A DNA stretch of 64,000 nucleotides from Flammulina velutipes (lineage: Eukaryota; Basidiomycota; Agaricomycetes; Agaricales; Physalacriaceae), in assembly GCA_011800155.1 (NCBI GenBank), contig CM022372.1:248001-312000 (forward strand). Direction: 5' to 3'. Below, piece after piece: positions 43,137 to 53,488 of the stretch. Numbering within the stretch: the stretch's first letter is position 1; the number at the start of each line of letters is the position of its first letter. The translations under genes and the position numbers were made by a program. The notes under the pieces were generated by a model that saw only the letters and a list, made by a program, of their open reading frames with translations, did not search any database and was not told the origin of the DNA.

Positions 43137-44116
43137 ATGACTACCGACGAGCAATGCGAACCAACTCGAATTGGGGCTGGCAGTTTTGCCACTGTTTTTG
43201 TCATCCGGGGAGGACCTGAGGCGTTCAAGGAGGTGGCACGGGCAACTGCTGAAGATACAGCTACCCTTCGTCAAGAATTTGATTTCCTGGAGGATATCTA
43301 TCGCAAATGCAACGGCGATTCGTTTTTCGCGATCCCTCGAGGCCTTGCCTTCAACGATCCCTTTGCCGTTAGCGATGGATTTCTGGCGCACGATGCTCCA
43401 AGCCCAGCTTCTGTCGCCCGTCGTCGCGGCGTTCGGCCGGTGGTGACTGCTGGCGTTATGGCCGCCTTTTCACGTCCCGCATATGCCATGGATCGTGTCT
43501 ACGCCTTGCCATATGATGCTGGCAAAGTCATCGCCCGACTCTTCTTCCCACCGACCATCAAGGACAGCCCAGCTTTGTGCCGCCTTTACTTCGGAAAAGA
43601 CTTTTCAAACGCCAAAGCGTCTCGGTTCATCAACACCCAAAACTTCCCTTTGGACGCCAGCCGTTATATGCAGCTTCGCGCTGCCTTCCCTGAGGAACTC
43701 CCGGATGCTTCGGTAATTGCGAAGGGGATGGGAGAGATGCTCGCTAGGCTCCATTACAGATCCGCAGTAGACGCTCGAGATGTAGAGTTCGTGCTGGGCG
43801 GGGCAGGAAAAGCTCGATTCTCCTACTTCATCATTGATTTCAACCAGGTATGTTGTTCGCTTCATTGTATGCCTCATCTAACTGCCAGTAGGTTCGTGCG
43901 TGCCCGAAAGGTGCTGAAGGTACTACCCAAGCCTTGGTCAATGCCTTCTTCGACAACGATCCATACTACCCTCGCCCTCGCCCCGCTGATTCTCTCTACA
44001 CCCACTTCAAACAAGGCTATGTCGATGCGTGCTCGAGTGAAGATCGTCCCCTCGCCGACGCATTCCTTAACGGGATTGAGTCTGAACAGATCCAGAGGGA
44101 CCTGAACCGCGGTTGA
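43137..44116 (+). CDS. DUF3669 protein (kinase-like fold, fungal)
   Basis: Two exons, 43137-43847 and 43892-44116. The N terminus has a kinase-like glycine loop (RIGAGSFATVFVI) followed by EAFKE and a hydrophobic lobe. The C-terminal part carries the family signatures ARLHYRSAVDARDVEFVLGG, FIIDFNQ at the intron, and FFDNDPYYPRPRP...YTHFKQGY. These match fungal DUF3669 proteins, which look like distant protein-kinase/aminoglycoside-phosphotransferase folds. An HRD/DFG catalytic pair is not seen in standard form, so activity is uncertain. It is the first ordinary gene after the mobile region. Confidence 0.8.
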
Positions 44117-44381
44117 TAGTCGTCTTCGTAAGTGTATCAACAGAATGATTGAGCGTCGAGATGTGACCTGTGTGGCGATTCTCTACCTATGATATCACTG
44201 TAAACTTGTAGCCTAGAACTGTAGCATCACGTCGCGCGAGTATTCCAAGGGCTTTTTTGCTCATCGAGTCTCCAGAGTTGTTCCAGAGGGACAGTGTTTA
44301 GGTGACTGGATCGAAGTCTCCCTATTTGCTTCGCTCATTTGATCCATCGGTAAATTAGGACTTTTATCATACACGCAAACA

Positions 44382-45452
44382 CTAAACCGCCGTGAACCCC
44401 GCATCCTTGAGCTTGGAAACCAGCTCATCGACACTCTCTACTTTCGCCCCGCCGACACGCTTCGGAGGCTCCGCGACCTTGAGAGTCTCCAATATCGGTG
44501 TAAGGTCCACTCCAAGATCTTCAGGTTTTAGCTTTTCGACGGGTTTCTTCTTGGCCTTCATAATATTAGGCAACGACGCGTAGCGGGGCTCTATGCACAG
44601 AGGAGGAAGGGTCAGCTAGCATGTACGACGCGACGCGCATCCAGACTAACCGTTAAGCCTAGGAAGGAAACAACCATCAGCACCAGTCAGACGCCACACA
44701 CAAAAAACCAACGCACCTCAAGTCCGTAGTGATAATAAGCGGCAGCCGACACTTGATCTCCTCCGAGCCTCCATCAATCTCCCTAAGGACAGTAGCAACC
44801 TTCGTCGTCGGATCCACCTCGACCTTGCTCGCAAACGTAGCCTGCGACCAGCCCAACAGCCCCGCGAGCATCTGCCCCGTCTGCCCCGCGTCGTCGTCAA
44901 TCGCCTGCTTCCCCAAAATGACGATATCCACCCCGCCCTCCTGCTTCTCGATGAGTGCGCGGAGCGTCTTGGCCACGCCGAGCGGTTCCGGTGAAGCCGC
45001 AGCCTCGGGGATCTCGACGTGGATGGCGGAGTCGGCGCCCATCGCGAGGGCGGTGCGGAGGGTCTCGATGGATTTGGGAGGGCCTATCGTTACGGCTTTT
45101 ATGGACTTGATTCCGTCCTTTAGTTTTTCGCGCAGGCGGACGGCCTCTTCCACGGCTGGAGAAAGGAAGGATGTCAGCTATGCCAGCGAGAACAAGTAGG
45201 AGTGCCAACCGATCTCATCGAAGGGGTTCTAGACGACAGTTAGTGGGTCCTGGCGCAATATAGGTAACGGGACACGCACCATGGAATGCTTGACATTCAA
45301 GTCGACACCAGTCTGTTGAGCATTGACTCGGATCTTGACGGCATAGTCGACAGCCCTACGACGCGCTCAGTCTCCTTAAGCGAAAGAGAGCATTGATCTC
45401 ACCTCTTCACCGGGACGAGAATGTTAAGCAAACGAGCGGGAGATGGACGCAT
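44382..45452 (-). CDS. ETFB: Electron transfer flavoprotein subunit beta
   Basis: Several exons from ATG 45452 ([17 protein letters not shown]) to the stop at 44382. Conserved ETF-beta segments are visible: [69 protein letters not shown] (the AMP/FAD-binding side), a mid-domain with [12 protein letters not shown], and [14 protein letters not shown] near the C terminus. The protein forms a heterodimer with ETF-alpha in the mitochondrial matrix and passes electrons from acyl-CoA dehydrogenases to ETF-ubiquinone oxidoreductase. Length (about 260 residues) fits the family. The product ends ...[10 protein letters not shown]. No oddities. Confidence 0.95.
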
Positions 45453-45526
45453 GACAAGAGCAAAGTACGCGGTAAACGTTAAACCCGAAAGCGGCCGTAA
45501 ATCAGTATTCACGTGTTATTGTACAT

Positions 45527-46516
45527 CTAATCTCTTTCTGCATACGCCAGCAAGTGCTGCTCAATCTCTGCCTCGCCCATGACTCTCCACAGACCCTTCG
45601 TCTTGGGATCTTCGTCCTCCGCGCTGGACACAATTCCAATCTCAATCTCACCAGGCTTGTAGTCGGTCGCATGCACCGTCGACATGGCCTCAATCGCCAT
45701 CTCAATGACCTGTGCGCGACCAAGCGTCTTGCCAGCCTTGACCGCATCGTCCGCGCCCCTTCCATTATCCAACTTCTTCCACTTCTTCTCAAGATGGTTC
45801 ATCGCCTCCTGCTGTTTCTGCCCAGCCGCCGTCGCATGGAACCCAACAAAGTAACCCGCAGGATCCAGCTTGAAGCATTGAGGCCCAAATTCAGAATCGA
45901 TGCCGATGAGTATCATCGCTGAACGAGCGTCAGCCTTTCTTTTCAAGGGTACGAAGGACAGATACGCACATATCCCAAGAGGCCGCATGGCAGCACGCTG
46001 CGTATAAACCTGGTTGATATTCGCTAACCGTCGTGCCAACGCGTCCGGAGTGATCTCATATCCATACTTGTAGCGAAACTCAGCAGCCTCTGCGCGCGCA
46101 CGGGAGACTTGCGCACGGGCATCTGCAAGCAGACCAGTCATCACGCATCCAATCGTCGGCGTCAGGCTGAATAGATGTGTCACGCTCGAGGCATCGAGGA
46201 GTTTATCCTGTGCATAACAGTAAATGGGCAGTTCCTCAACATAGAGCACTCGTACGCACCGGGATTTTTCGCTGGGTTATAACAACAGACGTATCCTTCC
46301 CTCTCACCGACACAGCCGTATGCGCAGAACCCGATATAGCCTTAAAGGCATACTCTATCCATCTGATCAGCTTGCACTACAACTAGCCCTGTTTGTCGCT
46401 CACCAACTTGGTAAAGACGTCCTTCAGGCGAGAAAACAGTAAGATATCTATGAACGAATCAGTACGCATCGCAGAACAAAACAGTGCACCGACCTGTCGT
46501 AGGACGTTCGCGACAT
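45527..46516 (-). CDS. SCL1: 20S proteasome subunit alpha1
   Basis: The start ATG at 46516 gives MSRTSYDR, followed across short introns by [19 protein letters not shown], the N-terminal alpha-subunit signature. The rest is [71 protein letters not shown] and a C-terminal [21 protein letters not shown]...QVYTQRA-x-MRPLG is diagnostic for the alpha1 (SCL1/PSMA6) subunit of the outer ring, which gates the 20S core. About five exons. A second proteasome alpha gene (PRE9) lies 1.4 kb away. Confidence 0.95.
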
Positions 46517-46626
46517 GCTGGTAAAAGGACGAGACGCGCAACTTCGCTGACGCGTATACGTCACATACGTGACGTTACACCCCGGACCGGGAATACCCAT
46601 TTAAATTCCTCTTGAATCCTACCGTC

Positions 46627-47001
46627 ATGCACCCAACTCTGCGCGCCTGTTCACGAGCGCACACGCCCCTCATCAAGTTTATCGGAAAGCGCGTCTACCC
46701 ATCAAGTACGCCAGCTACCTTCCCCACTGTCCATTCATACCCTAACACCAACTTCCAGCGCCCGAGGCCCCACATGCTCACCCAGCAGGCATCCCACTCC
46801 CTTCAGGATTCGGCCAAGCTGCCCCATCCCCAACGCCTTCCGGAAAGAGCGTATTTGCCGAGTTCTGGGAAGCACCCGAACGGTTCTGGAGTAGGGAGAT
46901 CACTTGGGATGAAATGGCTGCTATAGAGGTGCGTATTCGCCTTGGACAGCCCTATGGACACTGACTCTTGCTATTAGAGTGGCGGCGCGTCGCGTTGGTA
47001 G
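46627..47001 (+). CDS. KGD4/YMR31-like small mitochondrial protein
   Basis: Three exons, 46627-46705, 46759-46928 and 46978-47001, give about 90 residues. The N terminus HTPLIKFIGKR with a Pro-rich stretch, APEAPHAHPAG, and the end FAEFWEAPERFWSREITWDE then ESGGASRW match the basidiomycete version of the small protein first described as mitochondrial ribosomal YMR-31 and now known as the E3-recruiting KGD4 subunit of 2-oxoglutarate dehydrogenase. Its start codon lies 110 bp from the divergent SCL1 start, so the two share a promoter region. Family assignment is by short motifs. Confidence 0.7.
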
Positions 47002-47091
47002 TCCCTATCTATAACCTGTTCCTTCAATCCAATTAACTTGCCCAATACCTCTTCCAACCCGCTCACACTTTGCGCGCCATCACATATATAT

Positions 47092-47182
47092 ACGCCGATG
47101 GTGAAATGGTTACCATGCTTGCCTTCCATCCCACCTCCATATTCTTTAGCAAGCGGTGGGGGTTCGATTCCCCCTCGGCGTA
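47092..47182 (+). tRNA. tRNA-Gly(TCC) with a 19-nt intron
   Basis: Acceptor stem ACGCCGA/TCGGCGT pairs over 7 bp, with A at position 73. The D-arm reads GGTGAAATGGTTACCAT and the T-arm GGTGGGGGTTCGATTCC. The anticodon stem CTTGC/GCAAG encloses CTTCCA, then 19 nt (47129-47147), then A, so the intron is at the canonical 37/38 position and the mature loop is CTTCCAA with anticodon TCC. All stems are intact. Confidence 0.92.
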
Positions 47183-47312
47183 TCATGGTGGTACTTATAT
47201 AGTTTTGTTTCCGTGTCCAAGTGCAAAATACCGACAACCAACGACCGAGATAGCCTCAACGCTTGCTCGTCTGAGGGCTATATTACCTGGCCGCAACCGA
47301 GAGTCTCTAGTC

Positions 47313-47400
47313 ATCCATGCTGCAAGTACACATTGCCGAATTCTCATCCTTCTTCGCCCATCCCTGCCTTCTCCAACGACGGCGCGTTGATCTCCTTCGG
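47313..47400 (-). pseudogene. Degenerate copy of the PRE9 3' end, copy A
   Basis: The plus strand reads CATCCTTCTTCGCCCATCCC, CTTCTCCAACGACGGCGCG and TTGATCTCCTTCGGCTTATAC, clearly related to the last coding exon of PRE9 at 47947-48030. It is part of a repeated unit with the upstream tRNA. Confidence 0.8.
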
Positions 47401-47443
47401 CTTATACATCTCGGTTTGAGACTAGACACAATACACCTGGTAA

Positions 47444-47521
47444 GCGCTGATGGTGAAACGGTTATCACGTTTGTGTTGCTCACGTACACAAGCGATGGAG
47501 GTTCGATTCCTCCTTGGTGCA
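47444..47521 (+). pseudogene. tRNA-Gly-derived copy 2
   Basis: 78 nt related to the tRNA at 47092: GATGGTGAAACGGTTA and GGAGGTTCGATTCCTCC are conserved. The anticodon arm is changed (TTTGT...ACAAG around GTTGCTCACGTAC), and the acceptor stem has three wobble pairs. It is unlikely to be decoded as glycine, and probably not functional. Confidence 0.75.
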
Positions 47522-47609
47522 ATACCAAAGACACATATGGTGCTTTTGCTTTTGTGCCCAAGTACAAAAGCAAAAACCGCTCGACTAACCAACAAGCGAG
47601 TTTTCAGAT

Positions 47610-47720
47610 GAACGTTTCTATGTATCTACACATCTATCCTGGTCCTTCATTCCCAATTCCTCCCTTCTCCAGCAACACGTCAAGCTCCTTGCGCTTAAGT
47701 ATACATCGATATCTTGATTT
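47610..47720 (-). pseudogene. Degenerate copy of the PRE9 3' end, copy B
   Basis: Reads CTCCCTTCTCCAGCAACACGT and CTCCTTGCGCTTAAGTATAC, aligned to CTCCTTCTCCAGCAGCGCAT and CTCCTTGGGCTTATAGATC of true PRE9. It lies between the two degenerate tRNA copies. Confidence 0.8.
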
Positions 47721-47746
47721 GAGGCTGGACATAACCCACCTAGTAC

Positions 47747-47824
47747 ACGCTGATGGTGAAATGGCTATCCCACTTGTGTTGCTCACGTACACAAGCGGTG
47801 GGGGTTCGATTCCTCCTTTGCGCA
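47747..47824 (+). pseudogene. tRNA-Gly-derived copy 3
   Basis: 78 nt with the same altered anticodon arm as copy 2, so the two share a history. The acceptor stem is broken at two positions. The D- and T-arm consensus (A and B boxes) is still recognisable, so it could still recruit TFIIIC. Confidence 0.75.
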
Positions 47825-47946
47825 CTACCAAAAGCACATTGTGGTGCTCTTGTTTTTGTACTCAAAGTACAAACTCAAAAACCGCTCGACTCTCTCAATA
47901 CACCCAACGAGCGAGTTTACAAACAACTTCTCTATTCATTTACACA

Positions 47947-49069
47947 TCAAGTACTCATAGCCGTATCCTCGTCCTTCTTCGCCAATCCCTCCTTCTCCAG
48001 CAGCGCATCGATCTCCTTGGGCTTATAGATCTTCGCCTTAGGCTTCCCCGTCTTTTCGTCCAAAGTCAAAACCGCAAACTCCACTACCCAAAAAAACAAA
48101 TCAGTCCCAATCCCCAACCAATCCATAAAGAAAAAGAAACACTCACACTTCTCACTCCCCAACGTCGTACTATCCATCGTCTTACTCATAGTCCTCAACA
48201 CCAACCCAACCGCATCCTGCACCCCCATCCCATCCTTATACTCCTGCTTCAACAAACTCTGCGCCGTCCCACTATTCGCCCCAACACACGTCGCCTTCCA
48301 CCCACTATAGTTCCCACTAGGGTCACTATGGTACAACTGGAACCCATAATGCTCATCATACCCCGCATACAACAAACTAACCCCAAACGGGCGCAAACCC
48401 CCATACTGCGTGTAACCCTGCTTCGTATCGCACAACCTCTGCGCGAGGAGCTCGACGGGGATGGCAGTATCGTACGTCAGGAGATGCTGCTGCGCCGCCG
48501 TGCGCGCGTGGTTGATGAGCGAATTGGCGTCAGACGTGATTCCAGCCACTCCAGCAATGATGTTGCTGTCCCAATAATCATCAGACCACACACGAGCCTA
48601 GAAGGGTAGATAAAGCAACTCACTCGTTCACCAGATACACCTTCTCCCCACTCCCACCATACCCCGCACCAGTGGTCAGATCCAGCAGCTTGCCCGTCAC
48701 CTTCTTCTCAGCCGCAAGAACCACCCCATCGCTCGCTAGCACGCCCAGCACCGTTCCCGCGCGCGAGATTGCTTCCATGGCGTATTCAACTGTTCACCAT
48801 TAATAACCCATCCATGCCACATACACAAACGGGTTCACGTACTTTGGTACAAACGACCTAAAACCCAGTCAGTCCACCATCTACAAGGTACTGAAAAAAA
48901 GAAAACACACCCTCCGGTGAGAATATCGTCGTTCGGCCTGGTAATCGAAATAAAATCAGTTGCGTTCCATCGTCAGACGTGCCGTTTGGTGCGTACTGTC
49001 ATATCTGCGTGCCTACGAGCGCCAGAAGGTAAATCAGCGTGTCCGTCAAGATCCAGAGAGACGCACCAT
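47947..49069 (-). CDS. PRE9: 20S proteasome subunit alpha3
   Basis: The first coding exon is just ATG (49067-49069, donor GTGCGT) and the second is only 16 nt (48997-49012, AR-RYD). Then follow [14 protein letters not shown] joined to [93 protein letters not shown] and a Lys-rich tail ending AMST. The order and the [15 protein letters not shown] signature identify alpha3 (PRE9/PSMA4). The tail exon has been copied twice downstream together with a tRNA. Protein length (about 255) is normal. Confidence 0.95.
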
Positions 49070-49299
49070 CTTTGAGGTGTTGGAAGAGCAAAGCAGGAAT
49101 ACAGAATTCAATCACAGTGACGCGTACGCGTCCTCGGCAATCGCCGGTGAAGATGCCTGCCTGACGCTCGTCAACATTAAATATTCAGCACGAAGGCATG
49201 GTAGTGTCATGGAACAGTATAACATTGATTGAAGCAAGCGACTAGTACTATGAGATACAAGAACATAAATGAGAAAAGATAGTCGAAGAGTCTAAGCAC

Positions 49300-51021
49300 T
49301 TAGAAAGTGATCTTCTTTTTGCCGCCGTCCGAGTGAACAATGCCTCCAGTACGGGGATTAGGTGCACCACGTCCACGTCCACCACCACGTCCACCACGGT
49401 CTCCAAACCCACCGCGTCCGCCACGTCCGCCACCACGGTCACCAAATCCACGGCCACCACCGCGTCCGCCACGGTCACCACCAAATCCACGTCCGCCTCC
49501 ACGACCACCACGGTCGCCTCCAAAGCCACCGCGTCCGCCACCCCCACCAGACGCATCCCTCGGCTGCGAATAATCCAACCTAATCATCCTACCCGCAATC
49601 TCCGCGCCCGACGCAGCCTCAAACGCCGTCGTAGCCCCATCCAAACTCTCAAACTCGACATACCCAAAGCCCTTCGGCCTGCCCGTCTCGCGATCCGTCG
49701 GCAACCGCACACTCTTCACAGGCGCATGCTCGCCAAAGAACTCCCACACAACATCTTCGGTCGCATCGAAGCTCAGATTGCCCACGAACAACGTCTGCGA
49801 CGGAGAGCTCGTCGAGTCTCCAAACTTCTTCGCCCTATCATTCTGCCTGTCCTCCGTAGGCTTAGGCGTGGACAAGTCCACGTTGATGGGACGCCCGTCG
49901 ATCTCTTTGCCAGCATACGTCAAAGCCTTCTGCGCCGCCTCGGGCGTGCTGAAGTTGATATACCCAAATCCTCTCGACCGGCCCGTGTTACGGTCTAGCT
50001 GCACATGAGCTGATAGAACCTCGCCGCAGTCAGCGAACTCGGACGCCAAACGCGCATCGTCGACGGCCCAAGACAACTGTCCAACAAAGACGTTGCATAT
50101 CTCGGACGAGCCAGCAGGGGCAGCATCGCCGTTAGCGAGCTTGACCTTTTTAGGTGGGGCAGGTGCGTCGTCAGTCGCTTTTCTCTTGCCTAAAAACACG
50201 CAAGTCAACATCGGAAGAAAACAGGAAAAATCGCAGATAGACATACCATTGGTAACGGGAGCTACGGTCTTCTTCGTCGCATCGCCCATCTTGACATCCT
50301 CATCGTCGTCAGAGTCAGAGTCGTCAGAGTCTGAATCAGCGGCTGCTTTTTTAGCGACGGGCTTCTTCTCCGCCTCATCGTCAGAGTCGCTGTCGTCAGA
50401 GTCCGACGTGGTAGCAGCAGCAGCAGCAACGACAGCCTTCTTCGGTGTCTCATCATCAGAGTCGTCCGAGTCTGAAGAAGAAGTAGCGGCAGCAGCGACC
50501 TTTGCGGGAACAACTTTTGCTTTCGTTTTGGGGGCCTCATCGTCCGAGTCCGAATCAGAGTCCGAATCAGAGGCGGTCGCGGCCGTCACAGCAGGCTTGA
50601 CCTGGGCAGCTTTGGGCTTTTCATCTTCGCTTTCACTCTCTGAGCTTTCATCAGAGGTGGCGGCCTATGAGACTGATAAGCAAAAAGATCTGAAGGGATA
50701 GATAGACACAGACGTACCTTTGGTGCAACGACCACTTTGGCCTTTACAGGAGGCTCGTCGTCGGAATCAGACTCTGAAGACGACGACTCGGGCTTGGGCG
50801 GCGGGGCAGCAGCCTTTTTGGACTTTTTCTATCGAGCCATCAGCGAGTGTAGATAAACAAGGAGCATGAGAACATACAGCGGGAGGTGCAGGCGCAGGCG
50901 CAGCAGCCTTCTTGTCCTTCTTCTTGCCGTCCTTGACAGGCTTGATGACCTCTTTGGCAGGAGCGACCTGCTTGACTTTGACGCTCTTTTCCTTCTTTTC
51001 TTTCTTGTCGACTTTGGCCAT
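49300..51021 (-). CDS. NSR1: Nucleolin-like protein (NSR1/gar2 type)
   Basis: ATG 51021 opens a Lys-rich N terminus (MAKVDKKEKKEKSVKVKQV), followed by alternating Lys/Ala-rich and Ser/Asp/Glu-rich acidic blocks (SDSDSDSDDEAPK types), the casein-kinase-2-type tracts of nucleolins. Two RRM domains follow: ICNVFVGQLSWAVDDARLAS...RSRGFGYINF and QTLFVGNLSFDATEDVVW...RPKGFGYVEF, each with RNP-2 and RNP-1 motifs. The C terminus is an RGG domain (repeated GGDRGGRGGGRGFG). This is the architecture of yeast Nsr1 and fission-yeast gar2, nucleolar proteins for 18S rRNA maturation. Three introns interrupt the N-terminal half. Confidence 0.93.
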
Positions 51022-51232
51022 TGCGGAAGAGAGGAAGAGGTGGGGAAAGCGGTAAAGAGGAAGGGGGGAAGGTGGTGGTGTGGAACGAAGAACGGAAAAT
51101 GCTTTTCAAAAATTAATGATGGTGATCGGGATTAGGTCAGCATCCGGACCGACGTTGCCGCTCTGCGCAGTGGCAAAAAGATGGATGGATGAATAGCAAA
51201 TAATGAACAAGAACGCAGGATCGTAGACTACG

Positions 51233-52337
51233 CTACATCACACGTACGCTGGGCGCCTGTACGCCCACCGTGCCCACTGCGTTGCCAGCATAACTCGCTC
51301 CCAGCCCCGGGCTCATCCCACTCACGCCCGTCGCTGCACCACCGCCCTTTTCCTCCAATTCCCCATACATCACTACCATGTCTCTGCGCTCCTTACACCA
51401 TCCTTCTGCGTCCCATACATGGTATTGGCCACTCTCGCCACCGGGTACTTTCTGGCTGGGGACCATGCCCGACTCTTTCGTTATCCATAAATGAAGCTTT
51501 ATGTGGAACCGCCAATTGCGGTTATATCTAGAGCACCGTCAGTATTCGCTTCGGTGAATGGGTGCAGGCACGTACAGTTCCATCGCAGCCACTTCCTGTA
51601 GCACGTCCCTAGGGCTAGAGTAGAACATGAAGAAAAGCGTCTCGTCGCTGAAGCCCGCGACTTTCGCAGGTCCAGGCGGAGGTGGCGCGACGTTGTAGCA
51701 CGCCGGTAGGTGAAAGTCGGGTTCCACTGAGCGTGCAGCGCTCTGGTCCGTCCAAGGAGTGATAAACGTCGAGTATAAATCGCCTATGTAGCCCATATCG
51801 AGCCCCATAGTCCCCAAGTCCGTCCCTATAGCGCTCAGCCCTCCGTCCGGATCCGCGCCCGCGTTCTTTATAGACAACAGCAGGCCAAGCAGCCCCCAAC
51901 GATCTGCAGCACTGACAAGCACCTGCTGCGCCGGCGTCTGTGGATGCAGGTTATGCGTCGGATGCGAATGTGGTATGGTCGAGGAATTGGGAGGCAGAGG
52001 ATGTGAGGACCCGTTCTGTACAAAGTGCGACGCTTGTGGATGTGCTCCGTTCGGCCGCGTTCGTTGCTTTTCCGTAGATGTTAGGCTGAGCATCCCCGGT
52101 GGCGCGCCGAGGGCGGGAAAATCGTCCACTGTGAGATCGCGCGTTTGCTGTCCGGGCACCGGTCGTTGAGGCGTTAATCCACCCGCCTGGCTCGCATAGC
52201 TCGCGCCAGCGCCACCAGCGTTGTTAACGTTATTGGGGTTGTTTGATCCATTCGCGGTCCAGCCCAGCGCTGGAAAATCTGCGGTATCAGTCAACGCGGA
52301 ATAGGCCAGTCCGTGTACGCCCACCTTGTCGATTCAT
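51233..52337 (-). CDS. NOT2: CCR4-NOT complex subunit NOT2
   Basis: The start is ATG 52337 (MNRQ), then an intron of 46 bp (52279-52324) and DFPALGWTANG. A second DFPALGAPPGM follows, the FPALG-type motif of NOT2 N termini. The C-terminal NOT2/3/5 domain reads GTDLGTMGLDMG...YSTFITPWTDQ, FHLPACYNVAPPPP, DETLFFMFYSSPRDVLQEVAAMEL, then across an intron YNRNWRFHIKLHLWIT and HVWDAEGWCKERRDMV. The protein is a scaffold of the CCR4-NOT deadenylase/transcription complex, acting in nucleus and cytoplasm. The C-terminal extension after the domain (GVSGMSPGLGASYAGNAVG) is low complexity. Confidence 0.93.
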
Positions 52338-52477
52338 TCTGTTTATCTTTTCACAAGTGTTCGTGATGGTTAGTCGAGACAAGTGCCTACGTCTGTTTAC
52401 CAGCGCCCTTGAAAGCTTACGTCATCGTTCCGTCACAGAATACGGTTTATTCTTAAATCGATACAAAGGACATTGTA

Positions 52478-53301
52478 CTATCCAGACTTTCCTAACAATT
52501 CCGCCAGCTCTCCATTCTCGACCATCTCCTGCACGATATCCAGTCCTCCAACAAACTCTCCGTTTATGATCAGCTGAGGAAACGTCGGCCATTCGTTCAA
52601 CGTCTTTAAACCTGCATCCAAATTAGCTATTGGCGATGGTAAAAATAAAACATACGCACCCTGTCTCACAGCATCGTCCTCCAGAATATCAAACGTCGTA
52701 TACTCCACCCCATTCTCAGTCAACAGCGCCGTAATCTTCCTCGAGAACCCACACCGCGGCGTCGCAGGCGTTCCTTTCATGAACAACACAACCTTTGACT
52801 GGCTCATCAGCCCCTTCAAGCGCTTGTTCAGATCCTCCGGGCTCTCGTAATGCCCCGTAGGCGCAGCCGGCGCCTTGTCCGTCTTGCTCAATGGCTGGCT
52901 CACCGGCACAACCAAGTGCTTCGCTATCGCCGCCGTCAACGCAGGCGCATCCGCACCAGATATCCGCTCCAGAAGTGTATGTCCCCGCAGAATGATAAAC
53001 GACGGAACAGCCTCGATATCAAAGCTCTCAGTGATATCAGACTGCGCCTCAGCCTCGATCTATACTCCGCTATCCTCAGCATCGCACATCCTCGCACAGA
53101 AACGCACGAAGAACGCACCTGCAGAACTAGAAGCTTTTCGTATTTCCTCGCCAGCTCCTTTACCACTTCGTTCATCTGCTTGCATGGTTCCGCCCATTCC
53201 GCCCAAAAGTTCAGCAGCGATACTCGGTTCAGATCCGCAGAGAGCAACGACTGGAAGTGTTCAGGCGAGGAAACAACGTTGAAATTCGTGAGCGCGGCCA
53301 T
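52478..53301 (-). CDS. GRX4: Monothiol glutaredoxin with thioredoxin-like domain (Grx3/4 type)
   Basis: ATG 53301 starts a thioredoxin-like domain with an incomplete active site (LLNFWAEWAEPCKQMNEV). An exon with ESFDIEAVPSFIILRG and a linker lead to the glutaredoxin domain: KVVLFMKGTPATPRCGFSRK, with the CGFS monothiol site, then NEWPTFPQLIINGEFVGGLD. Trx-CGFS proteins of this type (yeast Grx3/4) bind a [2Fe-2S] cluster with glutathione and signal cytosolic iron status. Three exons; about 240 residues, normal for the family. The choice between GRX3 and GRX4 is arbitrary in fungi with one copy. Confidence 0.93.
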
Positions 53302-53488
53302 GGTGGACAAAGCTGAGTATTGGTGAGTGATGGATGGATGATTCACGCGAAAATGATATCAGATTGCGATTACTGGCTCGATCAATCTTCGGCCGATTCA
53401 GAGTCCGAACCGAAGTGGCGCAAATCAGCTTTCAACTGATACAGTTCCCAGGATGGTTGCGTTGGGCACCGTAAATTTTCTTCAATAC

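Noticed and set aside
49333..49998. Long plus-strand frames rich in Thr/Ser, His/Val or Pro/Arg opposite NSR1
   Set aside because: They are antisense shadows of the RGG and RRM coding sequence.
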